NCBI RefSeq assembly: GCF_045207785.1
Contig: NZ_CP108776.1
Span: 868,001 to 932,000, forward strand
DNA from: Embleya sp045207785
Lineage (GTDB): Bacteria > Actinomycetota > Actinomycetes > Streptomycetales > Streptomycetaceae
DNA length: 64,000 nucleotides
Direction: 5' to 3'
In this document: piece by piece, positions 52,917 to 61,937 of the stretch
Numbering within the stretch: position 1 is the first letter of the stretch
How the letters are laid out: every line of letters begins with the position of its first letter
Notes under the pieces: generated by a model
Told to the model about the DNA's origin: nothing
Databases searched by the model: none
The model's input: the letters and a program-made list of their open reading frames with translations, nothing else
Made by a program: the position numbers and the translations under genes

Positions 52917-53873
52917 GTGCGCACGTTGTACCCCGCGATCGAGCCGTACGACCAGGGCATGCTCGACGTCGGCGACGGCCAGTCGCTCTCCTGGCGGCGG
53001 TTCGGGAATCCGGACGGCAAGCCGGCGGTCTTTCTGCACGGTGGGCCGGGCGGCGGCGCTCTGCCCGACCACGCGCGCGCGTTCGATCCCGCCAAGTACG
53101 ACGTCCTGTTGTTCGACCAGCGCGGCTGCGGACTGAGCACGCCGCACGTGAGCCGGTTCGACACCGACCTGACCGCGAACACCACGTGGCACCTCGTCGC
53201 CGATATCGAGAGGCTTCGCGAACTCGTAGGCGTGGAGCGGTGGTTGGTGCTCGGCGGGTCGTGGGGCAGCGCACTGGCTCTGGCGTACGCGCAGACCCAT
53301 CCCGAACGGGTCACCGAGCTCGTCCTGCGCGGGATCTTCACGCTGCGGCGGTCCGAGCTGGAGTGGTTCTACCAGGGCGGCGCTTCGATGCTGTTCCCCG
53401 AGCGCTGGCAGGAATACCTGGCGCCGATTCCGGAGGCCGAGCGCGGCGACCTGATGGCCGCGTTCAATCGTCGGCTCAACGACGCGGATCCGAAGGTGCG
53501 CGAGGAGGCCGCGATCGCTTGGAGTGCCTGGGAGGGCGCGCTGGTCACGCTGCTGCCCAACGCGGAGCTGCTCGCGATCCACCAGGAGCCGAAGTTCGCG
53601 TTGGCCTTCGCCCGGATCGAGAACCATTACATGGTCAACGGCGGATTCCTGGAGGAGGGCCAACTCATCCGTGACGCGGGGTTGTTGCGGGACATCCCGG
53701 GGGTGATCGTGCAGGGCCGCTACGACATGTGCACCCCCGCCGTGACCGCGTACGACCTGCACCGGGCCTGGCCCGAGGCCGAGTTCGTGGTCGTCGACGA
53801 CGCGGGGCACGCGTTCTCCGAGCCCGGCATCACGCACCACCTGATCGAGGCCACCGACCGGTTCGCGGGCTGA
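52917..53873 (+). CDS. pip: prolyl aminopeptidase
   Basis: A 318-residue S33-family peptidase releasing N-terminal proline. Signature elements: HGGPGGGALPDH (oxyanion hole), FDQRGCGLS, nucleophile serine in GGSWGS, aspartate in GRYDMCTP and histidine in AGHAFSE. The helical cap contains WSAWEGA. The GTG start has GAGGGAG six bases upstream. Cytoplasmic. The next gene starts 25 bases later, possibly one operon. Confidence 0.95.
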   Translation: MRTLYPAIEPYDQGMLDVGDGQSLSWRRFGNPDGKPAVFLHGGPGGGALPDHARAFDPAKYDVLLFDQRGCGLSTPHVSRFDTDLTANTTWHLVADIERLRELVGVERWLVLGGSWGSALALAYAQTHPERVTELVLRGIFTLRRSELEWFYQGGASMLFPERWQEYLAPIPEAERGDLMAAFNRRLNDADPKVREEAAIAWSAWEGALVTLLPNAELLAIHQEPKFALAFARIENHYMVNGGFLEEGQLIRDAGLLRDIPGVIVQGRYDMCTPAVTAYDLHRAWPEAEFVVVDDAGHAFSEPGITHHLIEATDRFAG

Positions 53874-53898
53874 TCCTCGCCCCGGGCACAATACGGGC

Positions 53899-54684
53899 AT
53901 GAGCGATTCCCGTGACGTTCTCACCCGCCCGGCCGCCGGACCGGACCGCACACTGCGGTACGGCCCGGCGGCGGACCACGTCGTCGACGTCTGGACGCCC
54001 GCGGCCGAGCCGCGCGGGCTCGTGGTGGTGGTGCACGGCGGCTACTGGCGAGCCGAGTACGACCGCGTGCACACGTACCCGATGTGCGTCGCGCTCGCGG
54101 CCGAGGGGTACACGGTCGCGAGCATCGAATACCGGCGGGCCGGGCAACCCGGCGGCGGCCGGCCCGGGACGTTCGCCGACGTCGCGGCGGCCCTGGACCT
54201 GCTGTGTGGCGAGGCCACCGGGCCCGTGGTCGTCGTGGGCCACTCCGCCGGCGGACACCTCGCGGCCTGGGCGGGCCTGCGCCATCGGCTGCCCGCCGGC
54301 GGAGTGGGCCGGCTGCCGGAGCCGCCCCCGCTCACCGGCGTCGTGTCGCTCGCGGGCGTGCTCGACCTGGGCGCGGCGCTCGCGCTCGATCTGGACGACG
54401 GGGCGGCGGCGGAGTTCCTCGGCGAGCCGTCGGAGGAGGTGCTCGCGCACGCGGACCCGCTGCGCCTGACCGGCACCGACGTGGGCGGACCAAGGTTCGT
54501 CCTGCTGCACGGCGACGCCGACGACCTGGTCCCGATCGAGCTGAGCCGGGCCTTCGCGAAGGCGTCCGGCACGGAGCTGCGGGTACTGCCCGGGATCGGA
54601 CACTTCGAGCCGATCGACCCGCACTCGACGGCGTGGCCGGAGGTACTGCGGGCGGTGTCCGAGGCGTTCGCGGCCGGGCGTTAG
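53899..54684 (+). CDS. alpha/beta hydrolase, kynurenine-formamidase-like
   Basis: A 261-residue esterase/lipase-type protein. HGGYW (about 47-51) is the oxyanion signature seen in arylformamidase and related hormone-sensitive-lipase-like enzymes. GHSAGGH carries the nucleophile, HGDADDLVP the acid and GIGHFEP the histidine. Family members cleave N-formylkynurenine or small esters; no tryptophan-degradation genes are adjacent, so the substrate is open. Confidence 0.85.
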   Translation: MSDSRDVLTRPAAGPDRTLRYGPAADHVVDVWTPAAEPRGLVVVVHGGYWRAEYDRVHTYPMCVALAAEGYTVASIEYRRAGQPGGGRPGTFADVAAALDLLCGEATGPVVVVGHSAGGHLAAWAGLRHRLPAGGVGRLPEPPPLTGVVSLAGVLDLGAALALDLDDGAAAEFLGEPSEEVLAHADPLRLTGTDVGGPRFVLLHGDADDLVPIELSRAFAKASGTELRVLPGIGHFEPIDPHSTAWPEVLRAVSEAFAAGR

Positions 54685-54721
54685 GTCCGGGAGCCGCAGT
54701 CGGCGACCCGTCGGCCGCGGC

Positions 54722-55249
54722 TCACACGCGGTCGACGCCGGACGGGCTGGAGCGGCCCAGGGTTGAGGCGAGGATGCGGAGGGCCTTGTCGACGACTTCG
54801 CGGTCCGGGGTGGGGATCGGGTCCAGGAGGGCGTCGAGGGCGTCGATGCGTGCGCGCATCGCCGTCCGGGCGCGTTCGCGGCCGGGATCGGTCAGGCAGA
54901 CCAGGACCGAGCGGCCGTCCTCGGGGTTGGGGCGGCGTTCGACCAGGTCCTTGCGGGCGAGCCGGTCCACGCAGTGCGTCATGCCGCCCGACGAGTACAT
55001 GACCAGCGGCTGGAGCTGACGCAGGGTCAATCCCGGTTGGTCCGGCCGGGTCGCCAGCACGGCGAGCACCATGTACTCCGGCGCCGTCAGGTCCAGCGCG
55101 CCGATGCTGCGCCGGTCGAACTCCTCCATCGCGATCATCGCCTGGTGCAGGCGGACCACGAACCCCACCGACGACGCCTCCACGTCGGGCAGTACCGCGG
55201 ACCACGCCGCCACCACGGAGTCGGCGTAATCGGCCTGTGGATCGCTCAC
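54722..55249 (-). CDS. MarR-family transcriptional regulator
   Basis: A 175-residue winged-helix regulator: dimerisation helices at both ends, and a DNA-binding core (about 60-125) with LTLRQLQPLVMYSSGGMTHCVDRLARKDLV split over the recognition helix and wing (RRPNPEDGRSVLVCL). Start GTG at 55249 with GGGAG. It is convergent with the hydrolase gene and downstream, in the same direction, of a cupin gene. The ligand and target are unknown. Confidence 0.9.
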   Translation of the reverse strand: MSDPQADYADSVVAAWSAVLPDVEASSVGFVVRLHQAMIAMEEFDRRSIGALDLTAPEYMVLAVLATRPDQPGLTLRQLQPLVMYSSGGMTHCVDRLARKDLVERRPNPEDGRSVLVCLTDPGRERARTAMRARIDALDALLDPIPTPDREVVDKALRILASTLGRSSPSGVDRV

Positions 55250-55320
55250 GTCGTACTCCCTGACGGCCCGGCCCTGCATGGTTCCCGCCGCCACCGTAGT
55301 GTCGGCCGGCCACGCCGTCG

Positions 55321-55788
55321 TCAGGCCATCCGGAAATCCTCGAACGAGAACGCCGGCGAGACCACGCACGACACCAGCACCTCGTCCTCGGTCAGGGGTC
55401 GGGCATCCTGCCACACCCCCGGCGGGATCAGCGCCTGCGGGTGTTGGCCGGCGGCCACGTCCGGGCCGAGCATGATCCGGCTCGGCTCGGCGTCGGGGGT
55501 CGTGCCGTCGCCGCCCAGGCGCAGTTCGAGCGGGCCGCCGCGGTGCCAGAACCACAGTTCGGCCGACCTGACCACGTGCCACGCGGATTCCTCGCCGGGG
55601 CAGAGCAGGAAGTAGATGCCGCTCGCGGTGTCACGCGGGCCCGGATAGCCGGGCGGGGTCAGGCTCACCCCGCTGCGCCAGGTCTCGCGGTACCAGCCGC
55701 CCTCGGGGTGCGGCGACAGGCCCATCTCCCGGGCCAGTTCCGGCGGAACGAGCTTCGGACGGTCGACGGGCCGGGGTTCGGCGGACAT
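55321..55788 (-). CDS. cupin-like DUF985 protein
   Basis: A 155-residue single-domain beta-barrel of the cupin_5/DUF985 family. HPEGGWYRETWRS, SGIYFLL, SAWHVVRS and the PPGVWQDARPL strand are the conserved features. The histidines suggest metal or sugar-nucleotide binding. Function unknown. It starts at an ATG and is followed by the MarR gene on the same strand, 71 bases on. Confidence 0.88.
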   Translation of the reverse strand: MSAEPRPVDRPKLVPPELAREMGLSPHPEGGWYRETWRSGVSLTPPGYPGPRDTASGIYFLLCPGEESAWHVVRSAELWFWHRGGPLELRLGGDGTTPDAEPSRIMLGPDVAAGQHPQALIPPGVWQDARPLTEDEVLVSCVVSPAFSFEDFRMA

Positions 55789-55859
55789 GTGCCCTCCCAG
55801 GGGTGATGCGGGTTCCGGCGACGTCGCGGCCGGAACCCCCACCCTCACACGTGCGAGTC

Positions 55860-57911
55860 CTATCCCGCCGGCGCCGTGCACGGCGCGCCGCCGCACACGT
55901 CCACGACCAGGCCGGTGGCCAGGAACGCGCCCTTCTGCTGCCGGGCGACCGGCGAGTTGCGCGGATCCGAGTGCGGGTCGCGCCCGTACTCGGGCCCGAT
56001 CGGCGGCGTGTTGGTCAGCGGTGGCGCGGGCGTACCGCTGTCCCACACCACGAGCGCGGAGCCGCGGTACGGGTCGCGCGGGAGCGGCCGGATCCCCCAG
56101 TACGGGTCGCGATCGGGGTTGCGGCCCGGCGCGATCGCGGGCTCGTGGATGCGCGCGCCGATCGTCCGGGCCTCGATCTCGGCGGCCACGGTGGTGACCT
56201 GGTGGTCGCCGAACGCGATCTGCATGAGCACCTGGTGGCGCGGCGTACGCGGCAACGGACTGCGATCGAGGCCGCTGACGTACCCGTTCGTCTCGCCGCG
56301 GTCCCACAACATCTGGAACAACGACAGGACGACCTGCTGGTCGAGCCGGTCGGGATGGGCGCCGTCCAGGATCCGCCCGTAGGGGCCGAAGTCCGAGCTG
56401 CGGTTGAGCAGCACGCTGTAGTTCATCCCGGTCACGCCGAGCACGCCGCGCTTGGCGTCCTGGGACACCGCGAGCAGCGATCCGCCGAGGATGCCGCCCT
56501 GGCTGTTGCCGTCGTAGACGAGGCCCTTGTCGATGTCGATCAGCGGCCGGCCGGTGTCGGTACGAAACGCCGGGTCGGCGCCGAAGCCCCGCCGGTGGAT
56601 CATGTCGCGGCCGAGGAACAGCGCGTTGAGGAAGCCCTGCTGCGTGCGGTCGGGGATCGCGTCGAAGGTGCCGATGTCGGCGAGTGCGCGGGCCACGGTG
56701 GGCAGGTCCTCGTCGGCCATGCCGATCCACTTGGTCGCGCAGAAGGTGATGTCGTGCTCGTTGGCCATCGCCTTGACGTTGCCGCCGCCGACCTCGTTGT
56801 TGCTGCCGAGCAGGCCGTGGCCGTACAGCGACGCCTGCGAGGGCTTGTCGAACGCGCTCCTGGGGATCTCGCAGCGGAACTGCGCCTGCTGGGTGTTGCC
56901 CGGGAGCTGCCGGGGCAGGCCGTCGCGGCCGAGGTTGAGCCGGGACCCGGTGGGGCCGCCGGGCCGGTCGAGGTAGCTCGGCACGGTGACGGTGCCGGTG
57001 ACCTCGCGGGCGATCCGCGGATCCTGTTCGGGCGTCATGTTCTTGACGCCGGTCACCACGAACTCCGGTGCCCGGTCGCCGAGTCGCTCGAACGCCTCGT
57101 CGCGCATCCGGAGCATGCCGCCGGTGAGGTTGCGTTCGCTCGCCACGGTGAAGTCCCAGGCGAGGTAGAGGCCGCGGCGGTCGACGCCGGCCCGGTCGAG
57201 CCGGTCCAGGACGGGACGAAGTTGCGCCTGGCGGGCGGCGAGCGGGTCGTGGCGCGGGAGGGTGCGGCCGGCGATCTTGGCGAACGCCTCGGGCGCGGCG
57301 AGTATGCGGCTGTCGGCGCCGCGGAGATTGCGCAGACCGACGACGTAGTGATGGCCGGGCACGAAGTTCTTTGCCGGGTGGACCAGGAGGGCCTGCCGGG
57401 CCGGGTCGGTCGCGTTGGCGTCGAGTTCGGCCCAGTAGGGCCACCGTTCGCCGGTGTCCGTGTCGACGATCACGATCGGCGCGGTGCGCGCGAGCGACCG
57501 GCCGACATCGGTGACCGGGGCCACGCCGCTCTTGACCAGGTCGACGCCGGGGATCCGGGTGGTCAGCATCGAGCCGGGCGAGAACCCGTCGTTGCGGTTC
57601 CACGAGGCCTGGTGCGGCAGCATCGCCGCGGTGAACGCGACGCGGCGACCGGTGTCGGTGTGCCGATCGGCCTTCGTGTACCAGTCGTTGGGGAACGGCA
57701 GCAGACACGCGGCCGGGTCGATCGGGTCGCAGCCGGGTTCGGTGGGCGGGGTATGCGGGTGCGCTTCGGCGGCGGGTGGAACCAGGAAGACCATCAGCAG
57801 CGCGGCCACGGCGACGATCACGGCCGGCAGCCGGCGTCGCGGATGGGGGCGGGGGTGGGGGCGCGGATGGGGGCTGCGGGTGCGGCTGGAACGGGGCGCG
57901 GATCGGCTCAC
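55860..57911 (-). CDS. large secreted protein of alpha/beta-hydrolase type
   Basis: A 683-residue exported protein. An Arg/His/Pro-rich leader precedes a hydrophobic signal segment (about 28-50, AVIVAVAALLMVFLV) ending in an A-x-A site (AEAHPH). The mature part contains DGNSQGGILGGSLL, a plausible nucleophile elbow, LYGHGLLGS earlier and HQVLMQIAFGDHQV later for the acid/base. I cannot name the substrate. The GTG at 57911 has GGAGG; homology-free sequence upstream is open but not used. About eight cysteines suggest disulfides. Confidence 0.75.
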   Translation of the reverse strand: MSRSAPRSSRTRSPHPRPHPRPHPRRRLPAVIVAVAALLMVFLVPPAAEAHPHTPPTEPGCDPIDPAACLLPFPNDWYTKADRHTDTGRRVAFTAAMLPHQASWNRNDGFSPGSMLTTRIPGVDLVKSGVAPVTDVGRSLARTAPIVIVDTDTGERWPYWAELDANATDPARQALLVHPAKNFVPGHHYVVGLRNLRGADSRILAAPEAFAKIAGRTLPRHDPLAARQAQLRPVLDRLDRAGVDRRGLYLAWDFTVASERNLTGGMLRMRDEAFERLGDRAPEFVVTGVKNMTPEQDPRIAREVTGTVTVPSYLDRPGGPTGSRLNLGRDGLPRQLPGNTQQAQFRCEIPRSAFDKPSQASLYGHGLLGSNNEVGGGNVKAMANEHDITFCATKWIGMADEDLPTVARALADIGTFDAIPDRTQQGFLNALFLGRDMIHRRGFGADPAFRTDTGRPLIDIDKGLVYDGNSQGGILGGSLLAVSQDAKRGVLGVTGMNYSVLLNRSSDFGPYGRILDGAHPDRLDQQVVLSLFQMLWDRGETNGYVSGLDRSPLPRTPRHQVLMQIAFGDHQVTTVAAEIEARTIGARIHEPAIAPGRNPDRDPYWGIRPLPRDPYRGSALVVWDSGTPAPPLTNTPPIGPEYGRDPHSDPRNSPVARQQKGAFLATGLVVDVCGGAPCTAPAG

Positions 57912-58067
57912 TATTCCTCCAACTCCTACGGCGAGGGCTGTGCAGGAATGTCCACGGACATCTTGCAGCGCGCGGGTGTTGGGGGGAACGGGAACGGGGG
58001 GACGGGTGGGAATCCTGGGGGCGGGCACGGGTGGCGGTCGGAGCGGCGGTCGGCCGGCCGCGAACGT

Positions 58068-58105
58068 CGCGTTCCCCGTCACGAGGAGCCGTGACGGGGA
58101 ACGCG
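58068..58105 (-). terminator. terminator of the 67-residue protein gene
   Basis: A perfect 16-bp stem (58068-58083 with 58090-58105) and a 6-nt loop, 71 bases after the stop on the minus strand. Confidence 0.85.
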
Positions 58106-58175
58106 GAGATGTCGTGCTGTGTGGATGTGGCGCGGTGGTGCCGCGTGAATGTGGTGCCGTCGTGCCGTGGTCGGG

Positions 58176-58379
58176 TCAGAGCTTGACGATCTTGTCGGGG
58201 GCGACCGAGACCTCGACCTTGCGGGTGCCGCCGGCTACGCCAGGAATCGTGAAGCACACGTCCGCGCGGCCCATCGAGGTCCGCACGACGATTCCCTCTG
58301 CGCCGGAGGAAATCGACTGCTTGGTGAGGCCACTGATCTGCTGCTTCGTCTTGACCTTGTCGCCTACGTTGAAAATCAT
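58176..58379 (-). CDS. 67-residue SH3-barrel-like protein
   Basis: A small protein beginning MIFNVGDKVKTKQQISG. The pattern of GDKV, a basic loop, GAEGIVV and alternating strands suggests a KOW/DUF1918-like SH3 barrel. No function is known. It is monocistronic with a very strong terminator. Confidence 0.65.
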   Translation of the reverse strand: MIFNVGDKVKTKQQISGLTKQSISSGAEGIVVRTSMGRADVCFTIPGVAGGTRKVEVSVAPDKIVKL

Positions 58380-58950
58380 CGTTCCGTCTCTCTCCCCCGA
58401 TGCGTGCATGGCATGGGTCTCCGTGCGCCACGTGCCTCTTTGGGGTCGCCGAAGTCACGCGGCGGCGGGGTTGTACGGATTCGGCGCGCCGCGGACCGGG
58501 CCCTCGGCGTGGTTGCCGAGCGGGGTCGCGGAGGCGGCCGAGAGACCACAATACGGCGGCGGATGGGGACTTCGCCCCTCTATTTCATTGCGGAAGTCCT
58601 ACTTGTCCGCGTGGTGTCGGGCTCGCGCGGGTGGCGAACGCGGATGGCGCAGGGGCCGCGACCGGGCGGCAACGGGATCGCGGTGGACCGCGAGAGGAGC
58701 GCCTCGCGGTCCACCGGGCCCTCGGTCGGGCGAACCCCCCGAGGGCGACCTGACATCCGGCCAACTCGGTTTGATGTTAACCGACTTCGAGCCCTGGGGC
58801 GGGCGCGTGGACGGCGCGTGGACAGCGCGTGGCGCGCACATGCGGCCACTCGTACGGCGCAGCACCGGGCGCGATCCGATGGGCGCTCGACGACGATTGA
58901 CGGATGACGACGCCGTCGCGGGTGGGTCGCGGCACCGGGCAGGCGCGGAC
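58380..58950. other. 571-bp divergent intergenic region
   Basis: No supportable gene. It contains an orphan 14-bp hairpin (58681-58716) and a small inverted repeat TCGGTT/AACCGA (58766-58771 with 58779-58784) that could be an operator for the transporter gene. Confidence 0.5.
58681..58716. terminator. orphan hairpin between divergent genes
   Basis: CGGTGGACCGCGAG (58681-58694) pairs perfectly with CTCGCGGTCCACCG (58703-58716) across 8 nt. Both flanking genes point away, so no annotated transcript ends here. Confidence 0.7.
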
Positions 58951-59715
58951 GTGACCGCCGTACTGGTCGCCGCCGGCGCCTTCCTGATGACGCTCCTCGG
59001 CGGCTGGGTCGCACTGCACGTCGGCGACCGTCGCCACCTGGTCCTGGGTCTGGCCGCCGGGCTGATGCTCGGTGTGGTCGCGTTCGACCTGCTGCCCGAG
59101 GCGCTCGACGCGGCGGGCGACCGGCTGGGCGGCGTGCCGCAGGCGCTGCTGATGTTCGTGCTCGGGTTCCTCGTCCTGCACATCGTCGAGCGCTGGGTGG
59201 CCATCCACCGGGGTCACGAGAGCGAGTACGCGCCCCACGCCCACCAACACGGCCCGACCATCGGGGCGGACGGCCGGGCCAAGGGCATCGGCCTGACCGC
59301 CGCGGCCGCCCTGGTGGGGCACAGCGTGATGGACGGCTTCGCGATCGGCGCGGCCTTCCAGGCCGGTACGACCGTGGGCACGACGGTGGCGATCGCGGTC
59401 GTGGCGCACGACTTCGCGGACGGCTTCAACACGTACACGGTCACCCGCATGTACGGCAACGACCGCCGTCGCGCGCTGACCCTCCTGGGCGCCGACGCGA
59501 TCGCCCCGGTCGCCGGCGCGGCCATCACCCTGGCCTTCACCATCCCCGAGCACGCCCTCGGCCTATACCTGGGCTTCTTCGCCGGCTTCCTGCTCTACCT
59601 GGCCACCGCCGACATCCTCCCCGAGGCGCACAGCCCCCACCCCTCCCGCTCGACCCTCCTGTGCACGGTCGCCGGCGTGGCGTTCCTGTGGCTGGTCATC
59701 GCGCTGGCGCAGTGA
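58951..59715 (+). CDS. ZIP-family metal transporter
   Basis: A 254-residue membrane protein with seven to eight helices. Helix 4 has the ZIP metal site VGHSVMDGFAIG and helix 5 AHDFADGFNTYT. A His-rich loop (HAHQHG, about residues 92-97) precedes them. It probably imports zinc or another divalent cation. The GTG start is the best fit to the first helix but has only a weak ribosome site; an in-frame ATG at 58878 would add 24 polar residues. Confidence 0.9.
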   Translation: MTAVLVAAGAFLMTLLGGWVALHVGDRRHLVLGLAAGLMLGVVAFDLLPEALDAAGDRLGGVPQALLMFVLGFLVLHIVERWVAIHRGHESEYAPHAHQHGPTIGADGRAKGIGLTAAAALVGHSVMDGFAIGAAFQAGTTVGTTVAIAVVAHDFADGFNTYTVTRMYGNDRRRALTLLGADAIAPVAGAAITLAFTIPEHALGLYLGFFAGFLLYLATADILPEAHSPHPSRSTLLCTVAGVAFLWLVIALAQ

Positions 59716-59786
59716 CCGCCCGGCGCCGCGAGCACGCCGAGGACAGCCGCCGGCACGCCGGCACCACACCCGCGAGCCGTCGAGTG

Positions 59787-60191
59787 TCACGCCGGCGTGG
59801 TCGGTTGGAGCAGGTCCCATCTGTTGCCGTACAGGTCGCGGAAGACCGCGACCGTGCCGTACGGCTCGTGGCGCGGCGGCTCCTCGAAGAGCACGCCGGC
59901 GCCGAGCATGCGGGCGTACTCGGCCGCGAAGTCGTCGGTGTACAGGAACAGTCCGACTCGCCCGCCGGTCTGGTCCCCCACGCGTGACTCCTGCCGGGCG
60001 TCCACCGCCCGGGCGAGCAGGATCGCCGTCCCCGCCGACGCGCCCGAACCGGGCGGTGCGACGACGACCCACCGCTTGCCCTCGCCCAGCGGTGTGTCCT
60101 CACGCAGCTCGAATCCGAGCGCGTCGGTGTAGAACGCGATGGCCTCGTCGTAGTCGCGCACCACCACGGCGACCAGCCCGACGCGATTCAC
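59787..60191 (-). CDS. VOC-superfamily (glyoxalase-like) protein
   Basis: A 134-residue protein with paired beta-alpha-beta-beta-beta units. It starts VNRVGLVAVVVRDYDEAIAFY and ends in the conserved FRDLYGNRWDLLQP. Members bind metals and act as glyoxalases, dioxygenases or resistance proteins. The GTG overlaps the upstream gene stop (GTGA), indicating a two-gene operon. Confidence 0.9.
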   Translation of the reverse strand: MNRVGLVAVVVRDYDEAIAFYTDALGFELREDTPLGEGKRWVVVAPPGSGASAGTAILLARAVDARQESRVGDQTGGRVGLFLYTDDFAAEYARMLGAGVLFEEPPRHEPYGTVAVFRDLYGNRWDLLQPTTPA

Positions 60192-60616
60192 CGGGCACGC
60201 CGAGCGGCCACGGCCGAGGATGCGGCGAGCACGAGGCACAGCGGCGAATACGCGAGCCGATCCAGCCGCCGAAAGCGCTCCGACGACGACCCGGGGGACA
60301 ACAGGTCGGTCCGCCCCGCGAGCCCCGCCAAGCCGCGCACGGCGAAGACGCCGGCAACACCCCGCGCACCGAGTCGAGCCAACGCCGGCCACCGCCGAGG
60401 GCGCCCCGCCACCAGCAAAGCCGCGCTACCCAACGCTCCCGCGACCGCGAAACACGCCGCCGGCCCGGGCGTCATCGGTTGGCCCACCACCGCGTCCGAC
60501 AGGGCGTCCCGATCGGGCAACGGCCACGGCGACCCCATCCCCCACACGACATGCAGGCCGGCGAGGGCGGTCAACGTGGTGACCGACATCCGAGTGGCAA
60601 CGCGCTCGATCGTCAT
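60188..60616 (-). CDS. DUF3995-type membrane protein
   Basis: A 142-residue protein with four hydrophobic helices. LHVVWGMGSPWPLPD near the first helix is the family signature. Function unknown. Coupled to the VOC gene downstream by a four-base overlap. The ATG at 60616 matches family length. Confidence 0.8.
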   Translation of the reverse strand: MTIERVATRMSVTTLTALAGLHVVWGMGSPWPLPDRDALSDAVVGQPMTPGPAACFAVAGALGSAALLVAGRPRRWPALARLGARGVAGVFAVRGLAGLAGRTDLLSPGSSSERFRRLDRLAYSPLCLVLAASSAVAARRAR

Positions 60617-60750
60617 ACGCCTCAAGCTAGTGCCGGCGCGCCTCGGATCGCCTCGCGGATGCCCCGCCCGCCCCTCGAAGGCACAGGTGCCCGACACCGC
60701 CACTCATCGGTGGTTTTCTCCCTTCGCCTTTCCGCTCTGGGCGGACCTCC

Positions 60751-60778
60751 TTGTCTTTCGGCAGTATCGGCGTAAGTT
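60751..60778 (+). promoter_or_regulatory. promoter of the 175-residue protein gene, leaderless
   Basis: TTGTCT (60751-60756), 16 nt, TAAGTT (60773-60778), then seven bases to the ATG at 60786. The transcript would begin at the start codon; no ribosome site is present. Confidence 0.55.
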
Positions 60779-60785
60779 GAATTAC

Positions 60786-61313
60786 ATGATTACAACGAAG
60801 CAGGAAGCAGTACGAGGCTGGTTCACCGGACGCCTCCCCGAGGGCCTGTTCACCGCGCTCGTCGACGTGACCGTCGACCGCGAGGAGATCACCGTCATCG
60901 GCCGCATCCCCGAGCCGGAACTCGCCGCCGACGTCTCGGCCGACGAGCGCGACGCGGCCCTCGACGGCCGCATCGCCGAGTTCCGCGAGCGCACCCGCGA
61001 GGACCGGATGGCCGTGGCCCGTGAGGCCGAGCACCGCTTCGGCCGCAAGGTGTCGTGGGGCGTCGAGTGCGGCGACACCCGCGCGCTGTACACGACGGTC
61101 TCCGTGCCGGTCATGACGCGCCTGCGCCAGCCGGAGCGCCAGGTCCTGGACACCCTGGTCGCGAGCGGCGTGGCCCGCAGCCGCAGCGATGCCCTCGCCT
61201 GGTGCGTGCGGCTGGTCCAGCGCAACACCGACACCTGGCTCACCGAACTCCGCGACTCCCTGGAGCACGTGGAACGAGTCCGCGCCCAAGGCCCCGACAC
61301 CCCCACGAAGTAA
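60786..61313 (+). CDS. conserved hypothetical protein
   Basis: A 175-residue soluble protein I do not recognise. An N-terminal alpha/beta part (about 1-110, with many Glu/Arg/Asp) precedes a helical C-terminus (about 115-170). There SGVARSRSDALAWCVRLV resembles a ribbon-helix-helix or antitoxin-type helix pair. It may be a small DNA-binding protein. Expressed from an apparently leaderless promoter. Confidence 0.7.
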   Translation: MITTKQEAVRGWFTGRLPEGLFTALVDVTVDREEITVIGRIPEPELAADVSADERDAALDGRIAEFRERTREDRMAVAREAEHRFGRKVSWGVECGDTRALYTTVSVPVMTRLRQPERQVLDTLVASGVARSRSDALAWCVRLVQRNTDTWLTELRDSLEHVERVRAQGPDTPTK

Positions 61314-61444
61314 CCCTCACCCACCCGCGCGACCCCACCCGCCGGGCGACCCCGGCCGGCGAGGTCGCTTGGGCTCGGACCGGGCGCCGCCAACGACTAC
61401 GACCCCGACCGGTGCGCGTTCTCATCGAGAACGGTGCACGCAAA

Positions 61445-61513
61445 CGAGAGCACTGCTCTTGACTCGGAGCAGAGGACACAGAATGATGCTCTCAGACGAG
61501 AGCAGTGCTCTCG
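61445..61513 (+). promoter_or_regulatory. promoter flanked by two palindromic operators
   Basis: TTGACT (61459-61464), 17 nt, AATGAT (61482-61487). The operator CGAGAGCACTGCTCTTG (61445-61461) touches the -35 box, and the perfect 17-bp palindrome CGAGAGCAGTGCTCTCG (61497-61513) lies just past the start site. The two are 52 bp apart centre to centre. This is the layout of a tightly repressed, TetR-type promoter. The repressor gene is not adjacent. Confidence 0.65.
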
Positions 61514-61533
61514 CGCCGAACGGGGAGGCCCAC

Positions 61534-61899
61534 ATGATCGTGCTCTACTGGATCGCAATGACCGCCTTGTTCCTCGCCGAACTGGCCGTCATCGGTGCCA
61601 CGTCCTACTGGGGCTTCACGCTCGGCGCGGGCTGGGCCTTCCGGATTCTCGTCGGTCTCGCGGCGCCGGCCGTGATGATTTTCCTGTGGGGTCGCTTCGC
61701 CGCCCACAACAACGCCAACGCGCTCACGGGTCTCCCCCGCGTCCTGTTCGAGACCGCCTGGTGGGGCACCGGCATCGCCGCGTTCGCCGCCTCCGGTCTG
61801 CTCGCCGGCGCGATCGGCGTCGCCGTCGCCCGCTTGACCGGGCTCGCCGCCCAGCGCAGCGGGTTGCACGCCAAGCGCGACGAGAACATCCCCGCCTGA
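61534..61899 (+). CDS. DUF2568 membrane protein
   Basis: A 121-residue protein with four hydrophobic helices (YrdB/DUF2568 family; GFTLGAGWAFRILVGLAAP, then MIFLWGRFAAH). Function unknown; relatives are often next to TetR regulators. GGGGAGG at 61522-61528 selects the ATG at 61534 over upstream ATGs at 61483/61486 that lie inside the promoter. Confidence 0.82.
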   Translation: MIVLYWIAMTALFLAELAVIGATSYWGFTLGAGWAFRILVGLAAPAVMIFLWGRFAAHNNANALTGLPRVLFETAWWGTGIAAFAASGLLAGAIGVAVARLTGLAAQRSGLHAKRDENIPA

Positions 61900-61937
61900 A
61901 TCGGGTGCGCCGCGACGCGGGCAACCGGTCCGGCGCG

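Noticed and set aside
55321..58551. Open frame of more than 1000 codons on the minus strand
   Set aside because: Arg/Pro/Gly-rich shadow of the secreted-protein gene in another frame; only the last 155 codons (cupin) are real.
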